From the NCBI GenBank assembly GCA_035462845.1, contig DATHTV010000238.1, positions 1-13,588 on the forward strand: DNA of 13,588 nucleotides, read 5' to 3'. The notes under the pieces are model-generated. The model had not been told where the DNA came from. It did no database searches and saw only the letters and a program-made list of their open reading frames with translations. Each line of letters opens with the position of its first letter. Position 1 is the first letter of the stretch. Shown piece by piece: positions 1 through 6,209 of this stretch. The position numbers and the translations under genes were made by a program. The DNA is from DASTQL01 sp035462845 (GTDB taxonomy: Bacteria; Actinomycetota; Actinomycetes; Jiangellales; Jiangellaceae).

Positions 1-231
1 GGTGACGATGCCGGGCAGCCGGTTCCGGGCGGAGCCGCGGCGCCCGGCCGCGGAGGGTCCCTCGAGATGGTCCTGCTGCCGCACGAACGCCGCCACCGAC
101 GCCCCGGGCACCACCGTCCGCCCGGCCCGGTCCTGGGTCGCGTCCAGCCGTCCCTGGTCCACCCAGCGGCGCACGGTGTCGTCACTGACCCGCAGCAGGC
201 CGGCCACCTCGCTGATCCGCAGATGCGTCAC
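1..231 (-). CDS. HTH/TOBE-domain molybdate-type regulator, partial (N-terminal 77 residues)
   Basis: Translation of the minus strand from a GTG at 229-231 gives an N-terminal MerR/excisionase-like helix-turn-helix (residues 3-30, with LRISEVAGLLRVSDDTVRRW followed by VDQGRLDA). A linker follows, and then the opening of a TOBE/Mop domain (NRLPGIVT, residues 70-77) at the window edge. Proteins with this order are small actinobacterial HTH-TOBE regulators or molybdate-binding proteins, often beside modABC; that neighbourhood would lie outside the window. No ATG is available upstream. A -10-like TAGAGT sits 6 nt before the GTG, so translation is probably leaderless. The gene is divergent from metZ. 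The identification rests on the HTH and the TOBE opening only, so ligand specificity is inferred. Confidence 0.8.
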   Translation of the reverse strand, partial: MTHLRISEVAGLLRVSDDTVRRWVDQGRLDATQDRAGRTVVPGASVAAFVRQQDHLEGPSAAGRRGSARNRLPGIVT

Positions 232-237
232 GATACG

Positions 238-243
238 ACTCTA
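238..243 (-). promoter_or_regulatory. Candidate -10 element for the HTH/TOBE gene (leaderless)
   Basis: On the minus strand TAGAGT fits the actinobacterial TANNNT -10 consensus. It ends 6 nt before the GTG start, which would put the transcription start at or next to the start codon. There is no Shine-Dalgarno sequence and no convincing -35 hexamer. Confidence 0.45.
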
Positions 244-253
244 GCTGCCGCGT

Positions 254-358
254 CAGCGCCACAGGGCGCTGGTTTGCTCCGTACCTGCAGCGCAGGTTGT
301 CGAGACCGGTTCTCGCCACTCGGACGACGGGATCCCACCTGGCGGACCCTCTGGGATC
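254..358 (+). promoter_or_regulatory. Structured 5' leader of metZ: four consecutive hairpins
   Basis: Four perfect stem pairs follow one another before the metZ start. Stem 1 is 254-260 with 265-271 (7 bp, loop ACAG). Stem 2 is 283-288 with 292-297 (ACCTGC/GCAGGT). Stem 3 is 301-305 with 311-315 (CGAGA/TCTCG). Stem 4 is 331-337 with 352-358 (GATCCCA/TGGGATC, 14-nt loop), ending 8 nt before the ATG. The conserved cores of SAM-I and SAM-IV riboswitches (such as GGCAACC) are absent. The stems could be part of an unclassified leader RNA, operators for the divergent regulator, or chance pairing in GC-rich DNA. Confidence 0.35.
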
Positions 359-366
359 GTGGGGCC

Positions 367-1560
367 ATGCGCGAGCACGAGGACCTGCCTCGGACCGCCC
401 GCCCGGACACCGTCGCGGTCCGGGGTGGCCTGGACCGGTCGGGCTTCGAGGAGACGTCGGAGGCGCTCTTCCTCACGTCGGGCTACGTCTACGGCTCGGC
501 GGCCGAGGCGGAGGCGTCCTTCGCGGGAGACCTCGACCACTACGTCTACTCGCGCTTCACCAACCCCACGGTCCGGGCGTTCGAGGAGCGGCTGCGCCTG
601 CTCGAGGGGGCCCCCGCGTGCACCGCGACGGCGAGCGGCATGTCGGCCGTCTTCAACGCGCTGGCCGCCCTGCTCTCCGCCGGGGACCGGGTGGTGGCGA
701 GCCGGGCGCTGTTCGGCTCCTGCTACATCGTGCTCGACGAGATCCTGCCGCGGTGGGGGATCCGGACGGACTTCGTCGACGGGCCCGACCTCGACCAGTG
801 GCGGGCCGCGCTCTCGACCCCCGCCGACGTGGTCTTCTTCGAGTCGCCGGCCAACCCGATGCTCGACCTGGTCGACGTCGCGGCGGTGTGCGACCTCGCC
901 CACGCGGCCGGGGCGACCGTGGTGGTGGACAACGTGTTCGCGACGCCGGTGCTGATGCGGCCGTTCGAGCTCGGCGCCGACGTCGTCGTCTACTCCGCCA
1001 CCAAGCACATCGACGGGCAGGGACGCGTCCTCGGCGGGGCGGTGCTCGGCCAGAAGGCGTTCGTCGACGACGACCTGCAGCTGCTGGCCCGGCACACCGG
1101 CCCGGCGATGAGCGCCTTCAACGCCTGGGTGCTCCTCAAGGGGCTCGAGACGATGCGGCTGCGGGTCGAGCAGTCCACCCGTACGGCGCTGGACCTGGCC
1201 GGCTGGCTGGAGGGGAGGCCCGGCGTGGCGCGGGTCCTCTACCCGTGGCTGCCCAGCCACCCCCAGCACGAGCTCGCCCGCCGGCAGATGAGCGGCGGCG
1301 GGACCGTGCTCACGCTCGAGGTCGAGGGCGGCCAGGGCGCGGCTTTCGCGGTCATGGACCGGCTGCGGGTCGTCGACATCTCCAACAACCTCGGCGACGC
1401 CAAGTCCCTGGTCACCCACCCGGCGACCACGACGCACCGGCGGCTCGGCCCGGAGGTCCGGGCCGCGATGGGCATCACCGACGGCATCGTCCGGCTCTCC
1501 GTGGGCCTCGAGGACGTCGAGGACCTGCGCGACGACCTGGACCATGCCCTGAGCAGCTGA
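367..1560 (+). CDS. metZ: O-succinylhomoserine sulfhydrylase (MetZ), Cys/Met metabolism PLP enzyme
   Basis: This 397-residue protein has the full length and motifs of the Cys/Met-metabolism PLP family, cystathionine gamma-synthase superfamily. Visible are YSRFTNPT near residue 61, the phosphate-contacting TASGMSAVFN (88-97), VVDNVFATP (187-194), the PLP lysine K213 in YSATKHIDGQGR, and the C-terminal SLGDAKSL-like segment NLGDAKSLVTHPATTTHR. YSATKHIDGQGR is typical of O-succinylhomoserine sulfhydrylase, which condenses O-succinylhomoserine with sulfide to give homocysteine in the cytoplasm. The ATG at 367 is chosen because the family N-terminus fits it and the longer upstream extension is unlike the family. 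The Shine-Dalgarno is weak (GTGGGG at 359-364). The gene is convergent with the beta-propeller gene, with an inverted repeat between them. O-acetylhomoserine as substrate cannot be excluded. Confidence 0.93.
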   Translation: MREHEDLPRTARPDTVAVRGGLDRSGFEETSEALFLTSGYVYGSAAEAEASFAGDLDHYVYSRFTNPTVRAFEERLRLLEGAPACTATASGMSAVFNALAALLSAGDRVVASRALFGSCYIVLDEILPRWGIRTDFVDGPDLDQWRAALSTPADVVFFESPANPMLDLVDVAAVCDLAHAAGATVVVDNVFATPVLMRPFELGADVVVYSATKHIDGQGRVLGGAVLGQKAFVDDDLQLLARHTGPAMSAFNAWVLLKGLETMRLRVEQSTRTALDLAGWLEGRPGVARVLYPWLPSHPQHELARRQMSGGGTVLTLEVEGGQGAAFAVMDRLRVVDISNNLGDAKSLVTHPATTTHRRLGPEVRAAMGITDGIVRLSVGLEDVEDLRDDLDHALSS

Positions 1561-1589
1561 GGGCTCGACCCGCGAGGGTGCTGCGCCCA

Positions 1590-1648
1590 CAGAGTTCGGG
1601 CTTGCGCACGTCGTGAGGCTTCATGGGCTTGCGCAAGCCCGAACTCTG
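1590..1648. terminator. Inverted repeat A: 19-bp perfect arms between convergent genes
   Basis: Arms 1590-1608 (CAGAGTTCGGGCTTGCGCA) and 1630-1648 are perfectly complementary around a 21-nt loop. The element starts 30 nt after the metZ stop and lies 18 nt beyond the stop of the opposing gene, so it is placed to act as a bidirectional terminator. There is no T-tract, as is common in actinobacteria. Its arm sequence and loop length match repeat B at 4476-4530. Confidence 0.7.
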
Positions 1649-1665
1649 CGTCGCCGAACGGACCG

Positions 1666-3132
1666 CTACCCCGTCCGGCGCACCGCCAGCCCGTGCGGGT
1701 CGGCGCGCTCGACCCCGGCGACGACGTTGCTCACCGCGGCGTGACCTCGTACGGCGCCCGTCCGGCCGTCCTGCCGGACCTCGAGCACCAGGACGCCGGG
1801 GGTGTCCCCGGTGGCCGCGTGGGTCCCGCTCAGCGGGTTGGGGCCACGCATGGCGGCGTAGACCGCCGACCGGTCGGGCGCCTGCGCCACAATGTCGGGC
1901 GCCGGCGCCTGGCTCCACGGGGACCGAAGGTTGACGGTCGCGACGGGCGCGGCGGTGTCGGCCCGGTAGACCTGCAGGACGTGAGCGGCCCGGTCGAACG
2001 CCCACACGTACTTGTCCCGCACGGTCGTCACCCCGTGGGCGTCACGCGGCCCGCGGGTGTCGCGCTCGACGAGCTGCACCGCGGGCGTCGACGGCGGGTT
2101 CTCTGCGGCGTACGTGCCCGGCTTCCCGACCGGGAGGCGGTAGACGAACCAGCCGGCCAGGTTCCCGGGGTTGCTGCCCCCGTTGCCGTACACCCAGCCC
2201 TTGGCCTCGGTGAAGCCGCAGCCGTCGCGGGCGACCTCGGTGGCCGGGTACTCCGCCACGATGCGGATCGGTGTCGAGTACGGGTCCACGGCCAGCAGGC
2301 CGCCACCGCGCAGCGACACGAATGCGGGGTAGCCGGTCGACGGCACGAACGGGCAGATGGGGGCGTTGTCCGGCCGGACGAGCGGGTCGCCCGGGGTCTG
2401 CACCGGCACCCCGTTCGGTGTCAGACCGGAAGTCAGGTCGAGGGTCGCCGCCGGCTCCTGGACGAAGGCGCCGGTCGCGTAGTCGGTGCGGATCCGCTCG
2501 AGCTTCTTGCCGTTCTGGTTGGCCACCAGGATGTAGCGGCCGTCCGGCGTGGGCACGGACGCGTGGGCCTGCCGGCCGGTGGGCGAGGGCTCGGACCGGA
2601 AGCACGCGAGCGGGGCTTTGGAGCGAGCGTCGAAGATCACCGTGTGGCCGCTGGCGACGAACGCCAGTACCGCGTGCGTCTCGGCGGCGTTGAAGTAGAT
2701 CATGTGCGGCCGCACCGGGTTGGCGCTCGTGCTCGCCCGGCAGAGCTGGGCCGTGGCGTCGCCGAGCTCGACCACCTGCGCTGTCGCCGCCGCGGAGCGC
2801 GTACGGAGGTCGGCGCCGTCGTAGACGTGGATCCGCCCGCCGTAGCTGGCGAAGCCGTACGTGGCGGCGTCGCCGTCGAAGCGTGTGTCGGACTGGTCGA
2901 CGACCCAGACCTCGTGTGCATCGCGCGTGGAGACGTTGGTGAAGGCGCCGGTGACCTGGCCCGGCTCGACGACGGGCGGGGGCTGGTAGGCCGCGTCGTA
3001 GTGCGGCGCGCCGTCGTGGGCGGCGACGACCGGCGCCGACACGGCCGCGGCGGCGACGAGGGCGAGGGACGTGGTGGCGACGGCGACGGCGGACCGCCGC
3101 CGACCAGGGGCGTGCGGGGGAGGCGGGGACAT
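1666..3132 (-). CDS. Secreted beta-propeller-like protein of unknown function
   Basis: This 488-residue protein begins with an Arg-rich n-region and a hydrophobic core (residues 11-38) ending VVAAHD, a typical Sec signal peptide. The mature part has repeated beta-strand-rich segments of the YVTN/YncE kind (EVWVVDQSD, GRIHVYDGADL, HTVIFDARSK, PDGRYILVANQNG, YVWAFDRAAHVLQVYR), suggesting a six- or seven-bladed propeller. Five segments open with a His after a small, acidic or Pro residue: H73, H143, H190, H366 and H480. Four Cys (131, 177, 260, 305) could form disulfides outside the cell. ATG 3132 is supported by GAGGAG 5 nt upstream. A 26-codon Cys-containing leader ORF lies 112 nt upstream on the same strand, so expression may respond to cysteine supply. 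Enzyme activity, if any, is unknown. Confidence 0.8.
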   Translation of the reverse strand: MSPPPPHAPGRRRSAVAVATTSLALVAAAAVSAPVVAAHDGAPHYDAAYQPPPVVEPGQVTGAFTNVSTRDAHEVWVVDQSDTRFDGDAATYGFASYGGRIHVYDGADLRTRSAAATAQVVELGDATAQLCRASTSANPVRPHMIYFNAAETHAVLAFVASGHTVIFDARSKAPLACFRSEPSPTGRQAHASVPTPDGRYILVANQNGKKLERIRTDYATGAFVQEPAATLDLTSGLTPNGVPVQTPGDPLVRPDNAPICPFVPSTGYPAFVSLRGGGLLAVDPYSTPIRIVAEYPATEVARDGCGFTEAKGWVYGNGGSNPGNLAGWFVYRLPVGKPGTYAAENPPSTPAVQLVERDTRGPRDAHGVTTVRDKYVWAFDRAAHVLQVYRADTAAPVATVNLRSPWSQAPAPDIVAQAPDRSAVYAAMRGPNPLSGTHAATGDTPGVLVLEVRQDGRTGAVRGHAAVSNVVAGVERADPHGLAVRRTG

Positions 3133-3208
3133 GGTGCTCCTCGGGGAGGGGCGCGGTGGACCGGCCGGCCGGGACGAGTCGGCGGACCACGGACGCGCTC
3201 AAGCAGGG

Positions 3209-3226
3209 GCCGCGGGATGACGCGGC
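3209..3226 (-). promoter_or_regulatory. Hairpin in the spacer between leader peptide and beta-propeller gene
   Basis: On the minus-strand transcript GCCGCG and CGCGGC form a 6-bp stem with a 6-nt loop, beginning 18 nt after the leader-peptide stop. An alternative pairing also exists: GTGGACC inside the leader ORF (3289-3283) can pair with GGTCCAC (3162-3156), 18 nt before the Shine-Dalgarno of the downstream gene. Mutually exclusive structures of this sort would suit attenuation. This is inferred from complementarity only. Confidence 0.3.
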
Positions 3227-3244
3227 AGGGAGGGCTGGGGCCGA

Positions 3245-3325
3245 TCAGGAGGCCCGACAGGCGGCGCTGCGGACCCGGCAGAGGTCCACGTGGCGACGAG
3301 CCACGAGCAGCACGGTGCCAGCCAT
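3245..3325 (-). CDS. Putative Cys-containing leader peptide (RRHVDL type), 26 residues
   Basis: From ATG 3325 the minus strand encodes a hydrophobic start (MAGTVLLVA) followed by RRHVDLCRVRSAACRAS and a stop. This matches, from memory, a recurring actinobacterial class of tiny leader peptides with an RRHVDLxRxxS core and Cys near the C-terminus, often annotated as putative leader peptides before sulfur-metabolism genes. C16 is coded by TGC and C23 by TGT, an unusual codon in such GC-rich DNA, so ribosome pausing at low Cys-tRNA is a reasonable model. No Shine-Dalgarno is present. A -10-like CATCAT ends 8 nt before the ATG, so it may be leaderless. The next gene on the strand is the secreted beta-propeller protein. 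A longer in-frame start (GTG 3349) exists but is not favoured. Confidence 0.6.
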   Translation of the reverse strand: MAGTVLLVARRHVDLCRVRSAACRAS

Positions 3326-3421
3326 GACGACGGATGATGCCAGGGCCACGGTGCGTGACGGAAGCCGAGTCCCACCTGCTGGACGGCGGCGCAGTGCTCC
3401 GGTCCCAGCGGATCGCGCGGA

Positions 3422-3458
3422 GTTGCGCAGGTCGGCGCGCCCGGTCGACCTGCGCAAC
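3422..3458 (-). terminator. Inverted repeat C downstream of the CPBP gene
   Basis: Arms 3422-3434 and 3446-3458 (GTTGCGCAGGTCG/CGACCTGCGCAAC) pair perfectly over 13 bp with an 11-nt loop. The element starts 13 nt after the stop codon of the CPBP gene and lies upstream of the leader-peptide promoter region, which fits a transcription terminator. It shares the TTGCGCA core with repeats A and B. Confidence 0.55.
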
Positions 3459-3470
3459 CTCGCCGAGGAC

Positions 3471-4394
3471 TCAGCGAGCGACCGGAGTGCCCCCGGGGCC
3501 AGCTGCCGCCCCGACCTCACGCGCCGCCAGCCGCTGCTCGTGGCGGTGCGCCAGCCACCCGGCCGCGGCCATCAGGCCGAGGACGTCGGCGAAGCCGAGC
3601 AGCGACGCCCAGGGCAGCTCGAAGCCGCCGGACTCGAGGTTGTTGTAGAAGGACCCGAGCGGGATGAGCAGCGGCCACAGGACGAGGACGTTGCGCACGA
3701 GCGCGTAGGCGATGCCGTAGACGACGCCGAGGCCGAGCAGGAACACCATCTCGCCGGGGTCCATCCCGTACCCGACGTGGTACGCGGCGTAGAGCAGGGC
3801 GGCGCCGCCCACGCCCACGACGGGGCCGTACGACGCCTCCAGGCGGGTCTGCACGAAGCCGCGGAAGAAGACGGCCTCGAACAGGCCGACCGTCAGGGCG
3901 AGGACGAGCAGCGGCACCCAGTCGACGGGGGCCGGCAGGTCGTAGCCCCAGAGCGTGAGCGCGACCTGCACGCCGGCCAGCACCACGCCGAGGGCGAGGG
4001 CCTCCCGGGCGTTGTGGCGGGTGAGGCCGAGGCCGGCGAGCGGGCGCCGACGGTACCAGACCGTGTACACCACGGGGCCGACCACGCCGAGGAGCATCCC
4101 GCCCCCGAACGCCAGGAAGAGCCCGGCCACGCGATCGGTCGTGAAGACCTGGAAGGCGAGCAGGAAGAGGGCGACGACGCCCGCGTACAGCACCGCCACG
4201 GCCAGCAGGTCGTGCCGGTCCGGGCGGCGGCGGCCCACGGGCGGGGGCAGGGCTCCGGGCACCCCCAGGGCCAGGGCGAGCGCGGCGAGCGCGACGACGA
4301 CCCCGTACCAGGCACCGGCGCCGGCGGCGAGCAGCAGCAGGGCAGCAACGAGGAAGGCGGACCACATCAGCGGCCGCCCGGGATGAACGTTCAT
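3471..4394 (-). CDS. CPBP-family (Rce1/CAAX-protease-like) intramembrane protein, divergent active site
   Basis: This 307-residue protein has about eight hydrophobic segments. The CPBP signatures lie in its second half. Motif 1 is LFEAVFFRGF, with E173 and R178; the usual EExxxR reads EAVFFR here. Motif 2 is YAAYH, with H206. Motif 3 is GSFYN, ending at N251; the usual HxxxN has Gly247 in place of His. In studied Rce1 enzymes the first Glu and the motif-2 His activate water, while the motif-3 His and Asn form the oxyanion hole, so one catalytic-site residue is missing. ATG 4394 is chosen because AAGGAGG lies 5 nt upstream; a GTG 15 nt earlier would place that Shine-Dalgarno inside the gene. 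It may be an altered protease or a non-catalytic relative. Substrate is unknown. Confidence 0.85.
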   Translation of the reverse strand: MNVHPGRPLMWSAFLVAALLLLAAGAGAWYGVVVALAALALALGVPGALPPPVGRRRPDRHDLLAVAVLYAGVVALFLLAFQVFTTDRVAGLFLAFGGGMLLGVVGPVVYTVWYRRRPLAGLGLTRHNAREALALGVVLAGVQVALTLWGYDLPAPVDWVPLLVLALTVGLFEAVFFRGFVQTRLEASYGPVVGVGGAALLYAAYHVGYGMDPGEMVFLLGLGVVYGIAYALVRNVLVLWPLLIPLGSFYNNLESGGFELPWASLLGFADVLGLMAAAGWLAHRHEQRLAAREVGAAAGPGGTPVAR

Positions 4395-4475
4395 GGCGAC
4401 CTCCTTCACATTTCGGTCTACTCCGCCCTCCCGGGTCCGCCCAGGGCCGGGAGACCCGGGAGCAGACCTCCGCGC

Positions 4476-4530
4476 AGTTCGGGGTTGCGCATCCCGGCGG
4501 GGTCCCGAGAGCTGCGGAACCCCGACCTGT
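4476..4530 (-). terminator. Inverted repeat B downstream of the polytopic membrane protein gene
   Basis: Arms 4476-4492 (CAGTTCGGGGTTGCGCA) and 4514-4530 pair at 15 of 17 positions around a 21-nt loop, beginning 36 nt after the stop of the membrane-protein gene. The arm sequence is closely related to repeat A and the loop has the same length although its sequence differs. It is likely a terminator and a member of a dispersed repeat family. Confidence 0.55.
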
Positions 4531-4565
4531 GCAGGCGGTCGGGCCCGAGCAGGCCGTGGCTGCCT

Positions 4566-5645
4566 TCAGGGGCGGGCGATGTCCTGCTCAGCCGGGTGGA
4601 AGCGGTACTCGTGCACGGGTCGGTACCGGTCGTACAGCGTGATCAGCACGGTGAACAGCAGCACGAAGAACATCGCGTCGCCGAGGCTGATCGCCCTGCC
4701 GCGCAGCAGCTCCACGCCCACCAACAGGCCGACGTTCACGACCAGCCGGACAGCGAAGGTCACCAGCACCGACTCGGTGCTCCACGCCCGCCGAGCCACC
4801 CACAGGCTGATCACCGCGTTGAGCAGGACGAAGACCGCGACGTACGTGAAGAGCTGGACGCTCGACACCGTCGTCCCCGGGAGCACAGAGGCGAAGATCA
4901 CGCTGAGCAGGCCGATGAGCAGGGCCTTCTCCAGCGAGGCGACCGACCAGACCTGTCCGTGCTCGGCCATGTAGGCCGTGCGCTCGCGGGACTCGTCGAT
5001 GGCGGTCGGCAGCGTCGGGGCGACCAGCTGCCAGCGGTGGTCTGCCGGGTCGAGCCGCGGTCGGATGACGAACCAGAGGACGAGCAGGATCACGACCGCC
5101 CCGCCGACGACGAGTGGCGGGAACCACGGGACCTCGGCCCAGGTCTCGGTGAAGTCGAGCTGGGCGATGTGGATCCAGTACTCCTGGGGCAGCTTGACCA
5201 CGATCCAGATGAACGCCGCCACGGCCACCCAGAACCTCAGCCCGAACCGGGCTGGGTCCCAGCGCGAGCGGATCGCCTCGTACGCGATGAAGAAGTACTC
5301 GAAGGTGTTGGGGAAGATCATGAGCAGGGCGCGGACCTGCGTCAGCTCGAAGGCGACCACGCCGACCTGGCGGTAGAAGAAGAGGAAGCGCGACACCTGG
5401 AAAGCCGGCAGGCTGACCCAGTTCCGCATCGTCGAGATGTAGGCGACGCCGAGGTAGAAGACGTCCATGGCCTTGTCGTAGCCCTGGTAGAAGGGCGGGT
5501 CGAAGCCGAAGGACTGGAAGATCGTCTGGTCGACGCCGTCGACCACGAGGCACGCGACGATCGCCGGCAGCGGGTAGCGGAAGATCAGCAGCGGCAGGAA
5601 GAAGCGGACCAGCACCACGGTCCAGAACACGGCCTCGACGCTCAC
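4566..5645 (-). CDS. Polytopic membrane protein of unknown function
   Basis: I do not recognise a family for this 359-residue protein. It has roughly eight to nine hydrophobic helices: about residues 5-38, 62-75, 84-100, 104-120, 134-152, 178-198, then a hydrophilic stretch of about 50 residues (RPRLDPADHRW through AYMAEHGQVWSVASLEK), then helices near 248-265, 270-292, 298-318 and 325-342. The N-terminal half is rich in Phe, Tyr and Trp within or beside helices (FFYRQ, NTFEYFFIAYEAI, KLPQEYWIHIAQLD), which suggests a helix bundle rather than a known transporter. GTG 5645 is the only plausible in-frame start. GGAGG lies 16 nt upstream, too far to be a strong site. It follows the SH3-like gene on the same strand by 155 nt, with tandem repeats between, and may share its transcript. 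Confidence 0.8.
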   Translation of the reverse strand: MSVEAVFWTVVLVRFFLPLLIFRYPLPAIVACLVVDGVDQTIFQSFGFDPPFYQGYDKAMDVFYLGVAYISTMRNWVSLPAFQVSRFLFFYRQVGVVAFELTQVRALLMIFPNTFEYFFIAYEAIRSRWDPARFGLRFWVAVAAFIWIVVKLPQEYWIHIAQLDFTETWAEVPWFPPLVVGGAVVILLVLWFVIRPRLDPADHRWQLVAPTLPTAIDESRERTAYMAEHGQVWSVASLEKALLIGLLSVIFASVLPGTTVSSVQLFTYVAVFVLLNAVISLWVARRAWSTESVLVTFAVRLVVNVGLLVGVELLRGRAISLGDAMFFVLLFTVLITLYDRYRPVHEYRFHPAEQDIARP

Positions 5646-5734
5646 CGGACGCGCACCACACCCTCCAGGCTCCCCGCGACGGGCGTCGTCCGACGAGCGG
5701 CCCGACGCTACCGGCCGTCCGAGTGCGGCGCAGG

Positions 5735-5793
5735 GCGACCGGCGAACCTGCGACCGGCGAACCTGCGACCGGCGACCGGCGACCGGCGAACCT
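5735..5793. repeat. Short tandem repeat array (GCGACCG / GCGAACCT units)
   Basis: The order on the plus strand is GCGACCGGCGAACCT twice, then GCGACCG three times, then GCGAACCT. Copies are exact. The array begins 7 nt beyond the stop of the SH3-like gene and ends 90 nt before the membrane-protein start, inside a presumed transcript. It does not form an obvious hairpin. The nested 7/8/15-nt period suggests expansion by replication slippage. Confidence 0.85.
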
Positions 5794-5800
5794 CAGCCGC

Positions 5801-6181
5801 TCAGCGCCGTCGTCGCCACCTCGCGGCCACGGCGACCGCCCCGGCGAGGACTGCACCGACGCCGGCGCCGCGGACGGCCTGGCGCCGGCAGCCGCTGTCG
5901 CTGCACTCCGGGATCGGGTAGGGCTGTCCAGGGTTCAGCTCGTGCGTCTCGTTGGCCGATACGTACGCGCTCGTCGCGGGGAACGGCCAGCCGTGCGGGT
6001 TCAGCAGCCGGTACCAGTAGTCGTCGTCCCACTTCTTCAGCCGGCAGGTCACGTTGACCGAGGGTGAGTGGAACGGCGTCGGCCCGAGGTGGCCGATCGG
6101 GACGTGGTCCTGGTTGTAGACGGTGACCGTCCCGTTCGGGTTGTTCATCGTGACCGCGGGGTAGTTCGCGTCCAGACCCAT
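5801..6181 (-). CDS. Small SH3-like protein with C-terminal hydrophobic tail
   Basis: This 126-residue protein has no N-terminal signal peptide. Residues 18-76 read like a bacterial SH3-type barrel: TVTVYNQ, then GHLG, SVNVTCRLKK, DDYWYRLLNPHGWP and finally SAYVSANE, the usual closing strand. Three Cys occur (C46, C93, C98). The C-terminus is a short Gly/Ala/Val-rich helix (about 105-120) bounded by CRRQAVR and ending RWRRRR, like a tail anchor. ATG 6181 has GAGAGGGGGA just upstream. It starts 28 nt after the VOC gene stop on the same strand, so the two are probably co-transcribed. With no signal peptide the domain would face the cytoplasm unless export is unconventional. Domain assignment is by eye and moderate. 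Confidence 0.7.
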   Translation of the reverse strand: MGLDANYPAVTMNNPNGTVTVYNQDHVPIGHLGPTPFHSPSVNVTCRLKKWDDDYWYRLLNPHGWPFPATSAYVSANETHELNPGQPYPIPECSDSGCRRQAVRGAGVGAVLAGAVAVAARWRRRR

Positions 6182-6209
6182 GGCTCGTCCCCCTCTCCGT
6201 ACCGGTGGC

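Noticed and set aside
232..366. SAM-I or SAM-IV riboswitch before metZ
   Set aside because: The conserved GGCAACC and related core segments are not present, so only an unclassified structured leader is reported.
253..1590. 445-codon minus-strand frame opposite metZ
   Set aside because: Shadow of metZ with Arg/Gly/Pro/Val-rich low-complexity sequence and no motif.
1693..3327. 544-codon plus-strand frame opposite the beta-propeller gene
   Set aside because: Antisense shadow. The minus-strand frame has a signal peptide, a Shine-Dalgarno sequence and propeller-like strands.
3326..3520. Longer 91-codon version of the leader-peptide frame starting at 3520
   Set aside because: The extra N-terminus overlaps the CPBP stop and repeat C and is Arg/Ser/Ala-rich without features. 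The recognisable peptide needs only 3245-3325.
4395..4409. GTG start 15 nt upstream for the CPBP gene
   Set aside because: It would place the near-perfect AAGGAGG Shine-Dalgarno inside the coding region; ATG 4394 is correctly spaced from it.
5735..5793. CRISPR array
   Set aside because: Units are 7-15 nt without unique spacers, so this is a simple tandem repeat.
3156..5921. 921-codon plus-strand open frame opposite the CPBP and membrane-protein genes
   Set aside because: It is antisense to two well-supported genes with strong start signals and family motifs. Its composition is Asp/Glu/His/Gln/Arg-rich with no domain. Long antisense frames are expected at this GC content.
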